In this document: piece by piece, positions 52,828-61,571 of the stretch | Layout of the letters: every line of letters starts with the position of its first letter | Numbering within the stretch: the first letter of the stretch is position 1 | Source of the DNA: Sphingomonas chungangi | GTDB taxonomy: Bacteria > Pseudomonadota > Alphaproteobacteria > Sphingomonadales > Sphingomonadaceae | Assembly (NCBI RefSeq): GCF_013778325.1 | Contig: NZ_JACEIB010000006.1 | Location: 496,001 to 560,000, forward strand | Direction: 5' to 3' | Length of the DNA: 64,000 nucleotides | Made by a program: the position numbers and the translations under genes | The notes under the pieces: generated by a model | Database searches by the model: none | Seen by the model: only the letters and a program-made list of their open reading frames with translations | Told to the model about the DNA's origin: nothing

Positions 52828-52900
52828 GAACAGAGTTCAAAAAAGCTGTTTTGCGGGCCTGATTCGGCGAGTGCGAGTAAAACTTCCGAAAAACCGGCGA

Positions 52901-52930
52901 TACCGCCACAACTCCCGACTGGTGGCGGTA
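52901..52930. repeat. Hairpin with 9-bp stem
   Basis: TACCGCCAC (52901-52909) and GTGGCGGTA (52922-52930) pair perfectly around a 12-base loop, about 75 bp after the stop of the unknown gene. The plus strand continues AAAAATTATTG, so it is not a classical intrinsic terminator; it could be an operator or a weak terminator. Confidence 0.5.
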
Positions 52931-52945
52931 AAAATTATTGCGAGA

Positions 52946-52960
52946 GGTGTATGTTACACC
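52946..52960. promoter_or_regulatory. Possible operator upstream of the XRE gene
   Basis: GGTGTA-TGT-TACACC is a perfect 6-bp-arm dyad 51 bp upstream of the XRE-family ATG, containing a -10-like TATGTT. XRE repressors commonly bind such short dyads to regulate themselves; this is inferred. Confidence 0.5.
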
Positions 52961-53011
52961 TAGCCTCCTGATGTTCTGGCCATGGCGGGCTGTCATCTCC
53001 AGGAGGAGAAA

Positions 53012-53428
53012 ATGGAAATGTCGCTTAACAGCGCGGCTTCCCGCCTTGATGTCCCGCTTCTGAGTTTCGTGAAGGAGGTTTCCGGTCGACGGATCGAGGA
53101 AGCACGGCGAAGCGCACGTATCACCCAGACCCATCTTGCCCGCGAAGTTGGCGTCAGTGCGCGATGGCTTCGCGAGGTCGAAGGCGGGAACCCGGCATCG
53201 AAACTCGACGATCACCTTCGCTGTTCGCGCTATCTTCGGCTGCCGACTGGCCATATCCTGATTCCTCTCATGTTTCTTGGCCATGAGATGGCCTTTCCTC
53301 AGCAACTGGCTTTTGGCGACTTCGCGGATCTCGAGCGACGCTGCATAGATCTTATCGCGGAACGGAACATCAGTCAGATCACCCGGCAGCTGACACCGCA
53401 TTGGTGGCCAAAGAGCGACGCGGCTTGA
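53012..53428 (+). CDS. XRE-family helix-turn-helix protein
   Basis: 138 residues from ATG 53012 (MEMSLNSAASRLDVPL), preceded by AGGAGGAG. The DNA-binding segment is IEEARRSARITQTHLAREVGVSARWLREVEGG (about 30-60, given in two recognisable halves), a Cro/CI helix-turn-helix. The C-terminal half is helical without a known ligand domain. An in-frame ATG at 52982 is less likely. It ends 4 bp before the GntR-like gene and the two probably form an operon just upstream of the lasso-peptide genes. Confidence 0.82.
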   Translation: MEMSLNSAASRLDVPLLSFVKEVSGRRIEEARRSARITQTHLAREVGVSARWLREVEGGNPASKLDDHLRCSRYLRLPTGHILIPLMFLGHEMAFPQQLAFGDFADLERRCIDLIAERNISQITRQLTPHWWPKSDAA

Positions 53429-53432
53429 AGCG

Positions 53433-54056
53433 GTGGCTCCGGATCCGGTCCTTCATGAGCGCATCTACGCGGGGTTCAAGGATGATCTCCGCGAGGGCCG
53501 GCTTCCTCCGGGCCACCATATCGACCTGCAGGCCATATCCGAAAGATACCGAGCGAGTGTGACACCAGTGCGCGAAGTGGTGTGCAGATTGATGGGCGAA
53601 GGCCTAGCTGAGTTTCAGCGCCACGGTGGCTTCCACGTGGCGACATTGTCAGCGAACGAGATTCGCGACCTGTACGTTCTCAACTCGACAATAGTCTTGC
53701 GAGCGATCCAGACCTGTACGGACGCCGATCTAGACGAAGCGATGGGAGCTATCTGCTATCCTCGGCCCGGTGCAACTCCACTCGAAGTGGCCAGCTGCTC
53801 TGCCTCGATTTTTTCCACTCTCGTCGGTTCGGCCAACAACTCGGCTTTCCTGAAGCTTGTCGAGAATATCAATGATCGCCTCGGCTTCGTCCGTATTGCC
53901 GAGTGTCACCTCTTGCGGGATGTCCATCGCGAACTCTTGATGCTCAATCATGGTCCCAATGGCCAACTCCGACGTACGTTGAACCGCAGGATCACGAATT
54001 ATCATAGACGGCGGATACACATCGTCGAGAGGATCGCCGACGAGCGGATTATGTAG
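53433..54056 (+). CDS. GntR-family (FadR/FCD-like) regulator
   Basis: 207 residues from a GTG at 53433. The winged helix is evident: LHERIYAGFKDDLREGRLPPG, HIDLQAISERYRASVTPVREVVCRLMGEGLAEF and HGGFHVATLS (8-75). The C-terminal 130 residues are helical and resemble an FCD ligand domain only loosely, lacking an obvious Asp/His metal triad. It is the gene nearest to the lasso precursor (114 bp), and a dyad at 54066-54095 lies in between, so it is the leading candidate regulator of peptide production. Confidence 0.82.
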   Translation: MAPDPVLHERIYAGFKDDLREGRLPPGHHIDLQAISERYRASVTPVREVVCRLMGEGLAEFQRHGGFHVATLSANEIRDLYVLNSTIVLRAIQTCTDADLDEAMGAICYPRPGATPLEVASCSASIFSTLVGSANNSAFLKLVENINDRLGFVRIAECHLLRDVHRELLMLNHGPNGQLRRTLNRRITNYHRRRIHIVERIADERIM

Positions 54057-54065
54057 TTTTATATT

Positions 54066-54095
54066 TAGCGCCATGGCTTTGTTATCGTGGCGCTA
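54066..54095. promoter_or_regulatory. Dyad operator upstream of the lasso precursor
   Basis: TAGCGCCA (54066-54073) and TGGCGCTA (54088-54095) are exact inverted repeats with a centre spacing of 22 bp, two DNA turns, in an AT-rich segment 75 bp before the precursor ATG. GntR-type dimers bind this kind of site. The promoter itself (TTGTTA at 54079 is a possible -35) is not certain. Confidence 0.6.
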
Positions 54096-54170
54096 TATAT
54101 GTCGAAATATATGTTGGAAGCTGGACTATCCTTTGGTCGTCGCAAGATCGCGACAGAAGGAGAAGACATC

Positions 54171-54296
54171 ATGGACCGCTTCAACGAAGACGACACGATC
54201 GATCTGGGCTCGGCCACCGTGGAGACCAAGGGCTCCATCGGCGCGCTCGGCGACGAGAACGGGCTGCACAAGCAGGTCGGCATCTCCAACGACTGA
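54171..54296 (+). CDS. Lasso peptide precursor (A)
   Basis: 41 residues. The leader reads MDRFNEDDTIDLGSATVETK, with the conserved leader Thr two residues before the cut (E-T-K). The predicted core begins with Gly1 and has ring segment GSIGALGD, closed between Gly1 and Asp8 (an 8-residue ring; Glu9 is the alternative), followed by tail ENGLHKQVGISND. It resembles sphingonodins with Asp8 ring closure and a GIS(D/N)D end. AAGGAG is 8 bp before the ATG. An in-frame upstream start (54087) lies in the promoter and is rejected. A hairpin separates it from gene B. Confidence 0.93.
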   Translation: MDRFNEDDTIDLGSATVETKGSIGALGDENGLHKQVGISND

Positions 54297-54303
54297 CGTC
54301 TCG

Positions 54304-54329
54304 GCGCGCGGGTCGGCAGGCCCGCGCGC
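54304..54329 (+). terminator. Attenuating hairpin between lasso genes A and B
   Basis: GCGCGCGGG (54304-54312), 8-base loop, CCCGCGCGC (54321-54329), then ATTTCCCTTTCC. A perfect 9-bp GC stem 7 bp after the precursor stop. Similar A/B intergenic hairpins occur in other proteobacterial lasso clusters and favour precursor mRNA over the enzymes. Confidence 0.8.
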
Positions 54330-54351
54330 ATTTCCCTTTCCAGGGGTTGCT

Positions 54352-55005
54352 ATGAATTACCGGGTCAGAGACGGTCTCCACTATTGCCATGTGAGCAGCC
54401 ACATCGTCTTCCTCAATTTGGTTGCCGATCGATACTTTGCTCTCCAACCGGACAAGGCTGCACAATTCGACCGCCTGCTCTCCGGTGCCGAACTCGCGGC
54501 GGAGACGACCGCGATCGCGTCGTCCTTTATGCGTCAAAATCTTCTTGTGGAGAGCGACGCTGAACTCGACAAACCTCCCGTATTGCCCGAGCTTGGTCAA
54601 TCGCTCGCCATCACCCGCGCCCCGACGCCGTCCATGAGACGAAGCCTGGAAGCGCTGACAAGCCTGGTCAAATGGCGCGTCCGGTACTCTCGCCGCGGAC
54701 TGCCGGCCATCGCTGCCCGATATCGTCTGGGTAGCGGTCCGGTCGATTTCGAGCCGCGCGTCTCGGTCGCGGACATCATCGCTGCCTTCAGCTGGGCCGA
54801 GCAAATCGTCACCGCTCACGACCATTGCGTACCGCGCTCCGTGGCTTTGGCATCGACATTGCGCGCGAACGGCTTTGCGCCAACCGTGGTGATAGGCGTT
54901 CAACTTCGGCCTTTCGCGGCTCATTGTTGGGTGCAGCTTGGTGCGGATATCGCCAACGATCAGCTGGACACGATCCGACCCTACACTCCAATTCTGGTGA
55001 TGTAG
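54352..55005 (+). CDS. Lasso peptide B protein: RRE fused to transglutaminase-like leader peptidase
   Basis: 217 residues. Residues 1-80 form the RiPP recognition element (PqqD-like: VSSHIVFLNLVADRYFALQP), which binds the leader. The C-terminal part is the cysteine protease: Cys159 (HDHCVPRSVALASTLRANG), His191 (PFAAHCWVQLG) and Asp203, the same His-Asp spacing of 12 as in McjB. It cuts the leader before Gly1. The ATG at 54352 (MNYRVRDGLHYC) is chosen because homology begins there. The fused B1-B2 arrangement is usual in proteobacteria. It ends 2 bp before gene C. Confidence 0.93.
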   Translation: MNYRVRDGLHYCHVSSHIVFLNLVADRYFALQPDKAAQFDRLLSGAELAAETTAIASSFMRQNLLVESDAELDKPPVLPELGQSLAITRAPTPSMRRSLEALTSLVKWRVRYSRRGLPAIAARYRLGSGPVDFEPRVSVADIIAAFSWAEQIVTAHDHCVPRSVALASTLRANGFAPTVVIGVQLRPFAAHCWVQLGADIANDQLDTIRPYTPILVM

Positions 55006-55007
55006 CG

Positions 55008-56759
55008 GTGCGCTACCTGATTGTGATCGGTTTGCACGCCGGCGCCTGCGATCACTTTCATGAGTCATGCGTCGGGCCGGAGACTGGTCGCGATCTTCCA
55101 CCGGTGGTCAGCCGCTATCCGGATTGCGTCGTTCGCTGTGATGGAACGGATGTCATCGCGTTGCCGGGAGACAATGGCACCATCCTCGGCACTGCGTTCT
55201 CCGAAGGGCGGCTGATCCGATCGGGGGACGAGATATCACGTGGGCGTGCCATCGTCTTTAGTGAGAGTGAGGGCAGGGCGATCGTGGATCGGCTCTGGGG
55301 CCACTATATCGCAATTCTCCCCGCACCGCGCGGTCGCGGGAACCTCCTGCTGCGCTCCCCTATGGGGGCGCTCGGATGCTATTTCGTCTTGCGGGAATCC
55401 TGCCTGCTTGCAAGCAACGATCCCGCCCTACTCCAGCAGGCGATGGCCGTGAAACTGGAGGTGGATTGGGTCGGTGTTGCCGCTCATCTTCTTGTGGCGC
55501 CCGTCCGCCCAGACCAAACCGCTCTCGCAGGCGTCACCGAATTGACCGGCGGTGACATGCTTCGTGCTGGAAAAGGAGAGTTTTCCCGGCACCACGTCTG
55601 GAGCCCTTGGCAGTTCGCGACCCGTGATCAAGAGCCTTCGAACGCTGAGTCCGATCACCTGCGATCGGTGATCAGCGAATCCATCCAATGCCAGGCGAGC
55701 CGCTTCGACAACATCCTTCTCACCCTCTCAGGCGGCCTTGATTCTTCAATCGTTGCCGCTTCGCTCAAGGCGGCAAAATCGAACTTCTCGGCGGTCACAT
55801 TCACAACAACCGATGCGAGCGGCGACGAGCATTTCTACGCCGAACAGGTTTGCACGCATCTGGAGACCAGGCTCTACAAGCGTCATCGCAATGTCGATGG
55901 CGTCGATGTCTCGAAAAGTCACGCTTCGCATCTGCCACGGCCGCTTGCGAGAAGCTTCTCCCAAGAATCCAGCAGGATCATGTCGACGCTCGCGCGCGAG
56001 CTTGGCGTGGATGCGTTTTTCGGCGGAGGGGCTGGCGACAATGTGTTTGGCTATCAGACCTCAGTTGCACCACTCGTCGATCGAGTGCGACGCGAGGGGT
56101 TACGCGCCGGAGCGCAAACGGCCTCGGATCTGGCGGCGATGACGCAGGTCAGTGTGCCGGCCATTTGGCGAAAGGCAGTCGCGCGCCTGATCGGCCGCCG
56201 AAATTCATTTCGGTTACCCTTCAACGCCGCGTTGTTGATGCCGGATGTCGTGGCGGACGGGATCGAACGCTGTAAACATGACTGGCTCGAGCCGCACGCA
56301 ACGGCTCTGCCCGGCCAGGCAGGCCAGGTCGCTCTTCTCCATTTTGCGCTTAACTATCTGGAAGGCTTTGATCATGAGCGCGCGATGCCGAATGTCTTTC
56401 CGCTTCTGTCGCAGCCCATCGTCGAGCTCTGTCTGTCTATTCCGAGCTGGGCCTGGTTCGGCGGCGGATGGAACCGCGTCCCGGCGCGCCACGCTTTTCG
56501 CGATCAACTGCCCTCCGACATTATCTGGCGTCAGTCCAAGGGTATGCCAGACAGTTTTGCCGTGGAGATTTTCGAACGATATTTCGAGACGATGCGCGAC
56601 ATGCTGTTAAACGGTCACCTCGCTCGCGAACAGATTGTGGTCCGATCAGAGGTCGAAAGTGCCTTCCGCCGCTGCCGAATCCCCCGAGGCAGCGAATTCT
56701 GGCGCCTCATGGCGCTGGTCGATGTCGAGGCGTGGCTAGGTGACCGGATGCTCCGCTGA
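55008..56759 (+). CDS. Lasso peptide cyclase C (asparagine-synthetase-like)
   Basis: 583 residues from a GTG at 55008 (VRYLIVIGLHAG), 2 bp after gene B; an earlier in-frame ATG lies inside B. The N-terminal domain is glutamine-amidotransferase-like but has no Cys2, as in lasso cyclases, which use ATP but not glutamine. The ATP-pyrophosphatase loop is LTLSGGLDSSIVA (residues 239-250). It adenylates the ring Asp side chain and closes the Gly1-Asp8 isopeptide bond. Its 3' end overlaps the convergent isopeptidase gene by 53 bp. Confidence 0.94.
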   Translation: MRYLIVIGLHAGACDHFHESCVGPETGRDLPPVVSRYPDCVVRCDGTDVIALPGDNGTILGTAFSEGRLIRSGDEISRGRAIVFSESEGRAIVDRLWGHYIAILPAPRGRGNLLLRSPMGALGCYFVLRESCLLASNDPALLQQAMAVKLEVDWVGVAAHLLVAPVRPDQTALAGVTELTGGDMLRAGKGEFSRHHVWSPWQFATRDQEPSNAESDHLRSVISESIQCQASRFDNILLTLSGGLDSSIVAASLKAAKSNFSAVTFTTTDASGDEHFYAEQVCTHLETRLYKRHRNVDGVDVSKSHASHLPRPLARSFSQESSRIMSTLARELGVDAFFGGGAGDNVFGYQTSVAPLVDRVRREGLRAGAQTASDLAAMTQVSVPAIWRKAVARLIGRRNSFRLPFNAALLMPDVVADGIERCKHDWLEPHATALPGQAGQVALLHFALNYLEGFDHERAMPNVFPLLSQPIVELCLSIPSWAWFGGGWNRVPARHAFRDQLPSDIIWRQSKGMPDSFAVEIFERYFETMRDMLLNGHLAREQIVVRSEVESAFRRCRIPRGSEFWRLMALVDVEAWLGDRMLR

Positions 56760-58890
56760 TTGTGACGGAGTTCGACCGCATCGAGGACCAGCGTGCATAT
56801 TGTTCGCGTTTTGCTGGCGACGCGTCCGAAATCCCCCTCAGCCAGAAATTGAACCAATCGATATTACGACGATAGATCGCCAGCCGATGGGCTGGCTGCC
56901 ACTTGCTGTGATGTTCGTCGGGAAAGACATACATCTCGACCGGTTGCGACTGATCCCGGAGTGCTTCGAAAGTCTGCAAGGCGAGAAGATATTCGTCGTC
57001 CGACAGCTGCATGAGAAGCGGCGGCAACTTCTTCGACGCATTCATGGTCAAGGAATAGGGCGCCCATACGGACGGGAATGCCTCCGAGGGACGCCAGCTT
57101 TGATAGCCTGCCTTTCGCAACCCTTCGGCCCAGGCTTCGCCTCCATAGATCATCGAGGTGGTCGGTTCCATGCAGCAGGTACTGATCGAGACTGCCGCGA
57201 AGACTCTCGAATTGATCATCGCGAACCGCGCCGTCGAGGCGCCGTCGCTCATGCCTGTCAGGCCGATATGTGCCGGGTCCGCGATACCCATGCTGACAAC
57301 CAGCCTCGCGCCTTCGACAACGGAGGAGAAATGGCTCCGCCGGTCACGCCAATCCACGATGTTGGCACGTTCCGCATCCGCCCACGATGGCCAGCCCATT
57401 CCCGCATGGCGTTTCGCGTAGGGAGAGGGCTCTTCAACATTCAGGATCGCGAACCCTTCGGTAGCCATGGCCTGGATGGGGATTTCGTCGCCGGTACCCC
57501 CTCGCAAGAAGCCCTCAGAATCATATTGAACAACCACAAGGGGCAATCTGACGCCGGGGCGATAGTGGGGCGGCAGGACGAGATCACCGAAGGTTTCGAC
57601 GCCATCGGCATTGCGCCAATAAAGGCGCTGGCTTGAGCCAAGTTCGAGGCGCGAAAACACGGGGTTGGGGTCGAAGACCGTCCTGATCGAGCCGGATTCG
57701 ACATCGATACGCACGAGCCGGCGCGGACTGGTGCTAGCGTCTCGGAGGCAGAGAAGCGAGGAGCCGGACGCTTGGCAGGCGGACAGGATGTCCTTGGTCA
57801 GGAACGTCCGGACCGGGGGACCAGAGCCCGGTCGCCAGCGATACATGGCAAAGGCATTGCGCGCCCAACCCTCGGGCCGAAGGAAATAGAGATCCGTACC
57901 GCCGTGCAGCCACCAAACTCCCACCATATTGCCGTTGCAAGTCGCCCAGCGACAGAGATCGACGCTCTTTCCGGGCGCACGAATGTGGAGGCCCACCGGC
58001 GACTCGAATAGATCCGCAACCGGTGCGGTCCATGCAGTCCATCCGGTCGACGATGTGGCGATCAACTCTGCCCTCGGCGGCCGATCGGAATCATCAGCGC
58101 TCGGAATGCCACTGGTGTCTTGGCCGAGAGAGCGGACGCGACCTGTCGCAACGTCGATCGACAGACTGTCCGTGCTGATGGAGCTCGAGATCTGTGGCCT
58201 GTTGCTCATGTTCGGCACGAATCGGGAATCGTAGAAGAACCCAGTACGGCCCTCGTTTGCCAGGCGACTCTCTTCCTTGGGCAGCGCGCCACGCGTTTGA
58301 ACAAGAAGAGCCGAGCTGTCGGCTGACCAGCGAAAGCTCATCACGGACGAGGCCAAATTGGAGATCTGGCGAAGCCCGATACCATCTGGCGAGACGATCC
58401 AGACCTGCGCGCCGGTATTTGACGGTCGGAGATAGGCGATCCAACGCCCATCTGGCGACCAGATTGGCGCGTTTATTGCCTGGATTCCAAGTGGAGTCAG
58501 CTGTCCGCGAACGTCGACGGGCTCCATAAGAAGCGCGGTGTCGATCGGCGATATCATGTGCGGTACGCCATCACTCAGGTTCAGAGTGATCAGGACCGCG
58601 CATGTGCGGTTCGCATCTGGATCGGCTCGCTTGACGACAAAAGCGACTTGAGACCCGTTGGGCGAGAGCCCGAGCGGACTCGGGAGCCGATACAGGCTGC
58701 TATCAGGCTCGCCGATATCGCGCAGCCCTATGAGATCGTCCACACGGGGAGCCCGGCGCGCGATCGCGGCCTCCGCCGCCGTCGGGATCATCGCATCGCA
58801 ATTGCTCGATGCGGCACGTGCGGGGGTTAAAGAACAAAGTGCCGCGAAGACAATCGCGCCACAGGCGGATGCCGTCGGCAACGCCGGCAT
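56707..58890 (-). CDS. Lasso peptide isopeptidase (S9 prolyl-oligopeptidase-like)
   Basis: 727 residues with a signal sequence (ACGAIVFAALCSLTPARAA), so periplasmic. An N-terminal beta-propeller (WSPDGRWIAYLRP, FRWSADSSALLV) precedes the hydrolase domain with Ser548 (GLTGMSDGAST), Asp631/632 (QLSDDEYLLA) and His660/661 (FPDEHHSKW) as triad candidates. The family cleaves the isopeptide bond of a matching lasso peptide and linearises it. Start ATG 58890 is placed by the signal sequence and GGGAGG, 20 bp after the receptor stop; in-frame codons further upstream lie within the receptor gene. The 3' end overlaps the cyclase gene. This marks the cluster as one whose product is meant to be re-opened after uptake. 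Confidence 0.93.
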   Translation of the reverse strand: MPALPTASACGAIVFAALCSLTPARAASSNCDAMIPTAAEAAIARRAPRVDDLIGLRDIGEPDSSLYRLPSPLGLSPNGSQVAFVVKRADPDANRTCAVLITLNLSDGVPHMISPIDTALLMEPVDVRGQLTPLGIQAINAPIWSPDGRWIAYLRPSNTGAQVWIVSPDGIGLRQISNLASSVMSFRWSADSSALLVQTRGALPKEESRLANEGRTGFFYDSRFVPNMSNRPQISSSISTDSLSIDVATGRVRSLGQDTSGIPSADDSDRPPRAELIATSSTGWTAWTAPVADLFESPVGLHIRAPGKSVDLCRWATCNGNMVGVWWLHGGTDLYFLRPEGWARNAFAMYRWRPGSGPPVRTFLTKDILSACQASGSSLLCLRDASTSPRRLVRIDVESGSIRTVFDPNPVFSRLELGSSQRLYWRNADGVETFGDLVLPPHYRPGVRLPLVVVQYDSEGFLRGGTGDEIPIQAMATEGFAILNVEEPSPYAKRHAGMGWPSWADAERANIVDWRDRRSHFSSVVEGARLVVSMGIADPAHIGLTGMSDGASTARFAMINSRVFAAVSISTCCMEPTTSMIYGGEAWAEGLRKAGYQSWRPSEAFPSVWAPYSLTMNASKKLPPLLMQLSDDEYLLALQTFEALRDQSQPVEMYVFPDEHHSKWQPAHRLAIYRRNIDWFNFWLRGISDASPAKREQYARWSSMRSNSVTISGASGHLATPRHRPAP

Positions 58891-58910
58891 CGCCCTCCCG
58901 CCTGACAGCC

Positions 58911-61484
58911 TTACCACCGCTTCGAAACCGTGAAGCTGGCAAAGCGACCGATCGCCGAGTAATTCGTCGTATCGTAGGGCGCGTCGTAGATATTTTCCGT
59001 TGCGATAATTTTCGGCTTCGCATTGAGCAGGTTTTGGACCGCGAGGCTCAGTTCCAACCCGTGCGCCCAGGACGATTGGGCGGTGGCTCGGTATCGGAAA
59101 GCGAGGTCCAGCGTGGTCATCGATCCGACACGTGGGCTCGGCTCCGAGCGGACGTCGTCGACACCGCCGATATAATTGACGAAGGCGGAGCCGGTTATGA
59201 CATGCCCGACCCATGTTGCGCCGACGCGGGCGCGGAAGTGGGGTGGATTGAACAGGGATCCAGCCAGCTGCGTGCTCGGCTGCGCTGCGCTCAGTTTCTG
59301 GCTGCTGTGCAGATAGCTGGCGTCGCCAGACAGAGTCACCTGACTATCCGACAAGCCGATCTTGTAGCTGCCGGCGAGATCGAACCCGTGAATGAGTTGG
59401 CTCGAAACATTGAGATATTGGTCGTTCACAATCGCCGCGACCTGGCTTGGGTCATCGGGAAACGTCGTGTCATTCTCGAATGATCGGCCGGCGCGCGCCG
59501 CATTCAACTCCGACACTGAAGGGTTGAAGTCGATGAGGTCTGCATAGCTCGCACTGGAGAGCGCCTCCGCAAGGTAGGTGATAGGCTCGACGACACGGTC
59601 ACGATAACGGACGTTGAAGTAGCTCAATTCGATCCGGCCGTTGGGCAAAGCGGTCGGATGGAGAACCGCGGTGATTGAGTAGTTCCGGGAACGCTCAGGC
59701 TTGAGATCGGGATTGCCACCGGTCAGGAGAAGCGCCGTCGCGGATGCGGGCAGTCCTTCGCCACCAAGCGATGACGCTGTTCGAAGGAAGGCAAAGCCCT
59801 CGCTATACAGTTGATAGAGCGTGGGAGCTTTGAAGGAACGCCCCCAGCTCGCCTTGAGGTCGAGGTCAGCCGACGGCGAATAGATCAGACCGATCTTGGG
59901 TGTAAGAACCTTGTCGATACCCCGATAATCTTCCCAGCGGGCCGCTCCGCTGAGATTGAGCTTGTTCACGAAAGGGATATCCTGATCCGGCCCAACAATT
60001 GGCAGGTTCAGCTCACCATAAAGATAGCCGACATCCTGGCTCGCATGCACATCGGTAAAGAGCTCGCCGAACACCGCCTGCGTGCCATGAAACCGATTGG
60101 TTCTGTAGCCACCACCGATCGCGATCCTCGCAGCTCCGCCCGGCATGTGGAAGATCGGTCCATCGGCGCTGAGTTCGATCGAGTTTGCCTTGTTGCAATA
60201 GCAACCGCCAACGGGGACGACGAGGTCGCCGTTAAAATATTGGTTGCTCCCGTATTGTGTGCGGTCGATGGCAAACATGCCAGGGATCTGGACACGCCAA
60301 TCATCGGGCAAAGTAAGCGTCAAGGAGGGCGCAATCACGAACGACTTGGATCGCGAGGTGCTGTTGACGACATAATCTTCGCCGGGGATCGCCGAGTAGC
60401 TGCTGTAGCCTTTTCGCCAATTGTAGAACGAATCGATGTCGAAGCTCAGGTTGTGCAAGATGTCTTGATGGCCGGTAACGACCACGCTGTGCCGCTCCAG
60501 GGCCGGAAGGAGGGTCAGGCCGGGTGAGCGCTCTGCCACATAGGATCGTTCGCGGGCGACGATCGCGGTGTCCTTCTCGAAGTCGTAGGCGACCATGAAC
60601 CCGCCGCTCGTCCACCGACGTCCGGCGACGATGCTATACTCCTGCTGTTCGTCACCACCGTCTGTCGCCGCTCCGAGACGGGCGGAGGTTGCCACCCCGT
60701 TGAAATCCTTCTTGAGAACGATGTTGGCGACCCCGGCCACGGCGTCGGAGCCATAAAGTGCGGATGATCCATCTGCGACGATTTCGATTCTATCGAGGGC
60801 GGCGACGGGAATGGTCGAGACGTCGATGCCCTGCCGCGAAGCGTTATAGGCGAGCCGGTGGCCGTTCACGAGTGTCAGCGTAGCGTCGGGACCGAGGCCC
60901 CGCAGGTTGACTGTCGTACCCGATCCGACGTTGACGCCGTTTGCGCTCGGCACGTTATTGCCAATCTGAGGGTTCTGGCCGCCGCCGCTATTCTGCGGGA
61001 TGCTCTGAACGACCTCGGCAATCGTACTTTGACCGGCGTTGAGGATATCTTCCTGCGTCAACCGGATCACGGGCGAGGCGACAGGCGCTCCCCGAATGCG
61101 CGTGCCTGTGACGAGGATTTCGGGTGATGCGGGCGCACTGGCGCCCATCTCCGCCTGTTTGGCCGGTCGCCCCCGGATCAGGATCCCGTCCGGGCGATGA
61201 TCGGCAACGAGATCGCTGTCCTCGAGCAGAAAGTCGATCGCTTGATCGGCGGTCATGGTGGCATGGATAGGTTTACCCGGCCGATCACCGACATCGTCTG
61301 ACGCGAACATGATGTCGCGGCCCGTTGCCCGGGCGATCGCGTGCAGCTCGTCGGAGAGATTTTGCTGCGGAATATCGAGCTGCTGCGGCGCCGTTGCCAC
61401 CAGAGAGGTATCGACGGCAGCGAACATGGTGATCGCGGCAACGCCAGCGAGAAAGCGAATCCGATATTTGGTGGTGAGCATCAT
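58911..61484 (-). CDS. TonB-dependent receptor with STN signalling domain
   Basis: 857 residues with a signal sequence, then an STN (secretin/TonB N-terminal) domain near 30-100 (LDIPQQNLSDELHAIARATGRDIMFAS ... AIDFLLEDSDLVADHRPDGILI), a plug domain (EILVTGTRIRG, VVQSIPQNSGG, VNLRGLGPDATLTLVNGHRL) and a 22-strand barrel ending TVSKRW. STN-bearing receptors signal through FecR to an ECF sigma factor, and both are encoded directly upstream. The presumed ligand is the lasso peptide or a metal/peptide complex. Start ATG 61484 follows GGGGGA; an in-frame ATG at 61481 is adjacent. Confidence 0.93.
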   Translation of the reverse strand: MMLTTKYRIRFLAGVAAITMFAAVDTSLVATAPQQLDIPQQNLSDELHAIARATGRDIMFASDDVGDRPGKPIHATMTADQAIDFLLEDSDLVADHRPDGILIRGRPAKQAEMGASAPASPEILVTGTRIRGAPVASPVIRLTQEDILNAGQSTIAEVVQSIPQNSGGGQNPQIGNNVPSANGVNVGSGTTVNLRGLGPDATLTLVNGHRLAYNASRQGIDVSTIPVAALDRIEIVADGSSALYGSDAVAGVANIVLKKDFNGVATSARLGAATDGGDEQQEYSIVAGRRWTSGGFMVAYDFEKDTAIVARERSYVAERSPGLTLLPALERHSVVVTGHQDILHNLSFDIDSFYNWRKGYSSYSAIPGEDYVVNSTSRSKSFVIAPSLTLTLPDDWRVQIPGMFAIDRTQYGSNQYFNGDLVVPVGGCYCNKANSIELSADGPIFHMPGGAARIAIGGGYRTNRFHGTQAVFGELFTDVHASQDVGYLYGELNLPIVGPDQDIPFVNKLNLSGAARWEDYRGIDKVLTPKIGLIYSPSADLDLKASWGRSFKAPTLYQLYSEGFAFLRTASSLGGEGLPASATALLLTGGNPDLKPERSRNYSITAVLHPTALPNGRIELSYFNVRYRDRVVEPITYLAEALSSASYADLIDFNPSVSELNAARAGRSFENDTTFPDDPSQVAAIVNDQYLNVSSQLIHGFDLAGSYKIGLSDSQVTLSGDASYLHSSQKLSAAQPSTQLAGSLFNPPHFRARVGATWVGHVITGSAFVNYIGGVDDVRSEPSPRVGSMTTLDLAFRYRATAQSSWAHGLELSLAVQNLLNAKPKIIATENIYDAPYDTTNYSAIGRFASFTVSKRW

Positions 61485-61571
61485 GCAGTCCCCCGGCGGG
61501 CGTGGTTTCGGCTCGCCCGGGAACTGCAACTTCGGGGTGACGGCCGTTTATGAGACGGCCTGCAACATTTT

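Noticed and set aside
52895-52940. Intrinsic terminator at the TACCGCCAC hairpin
   Set aside because: The plus strand continues with A residues rather than T, and the T-run on the minus strand is 9 bp away, so it is recorded only as a repeat.
54087-54170. N-terminal extension of the lasso precursor starting at GTG 54087
   Set aside because: The extension overlaps the dyad and promoter region; the ATG at 54171 has an ideal ribosome binding site and gives a normal 20-residue leader.
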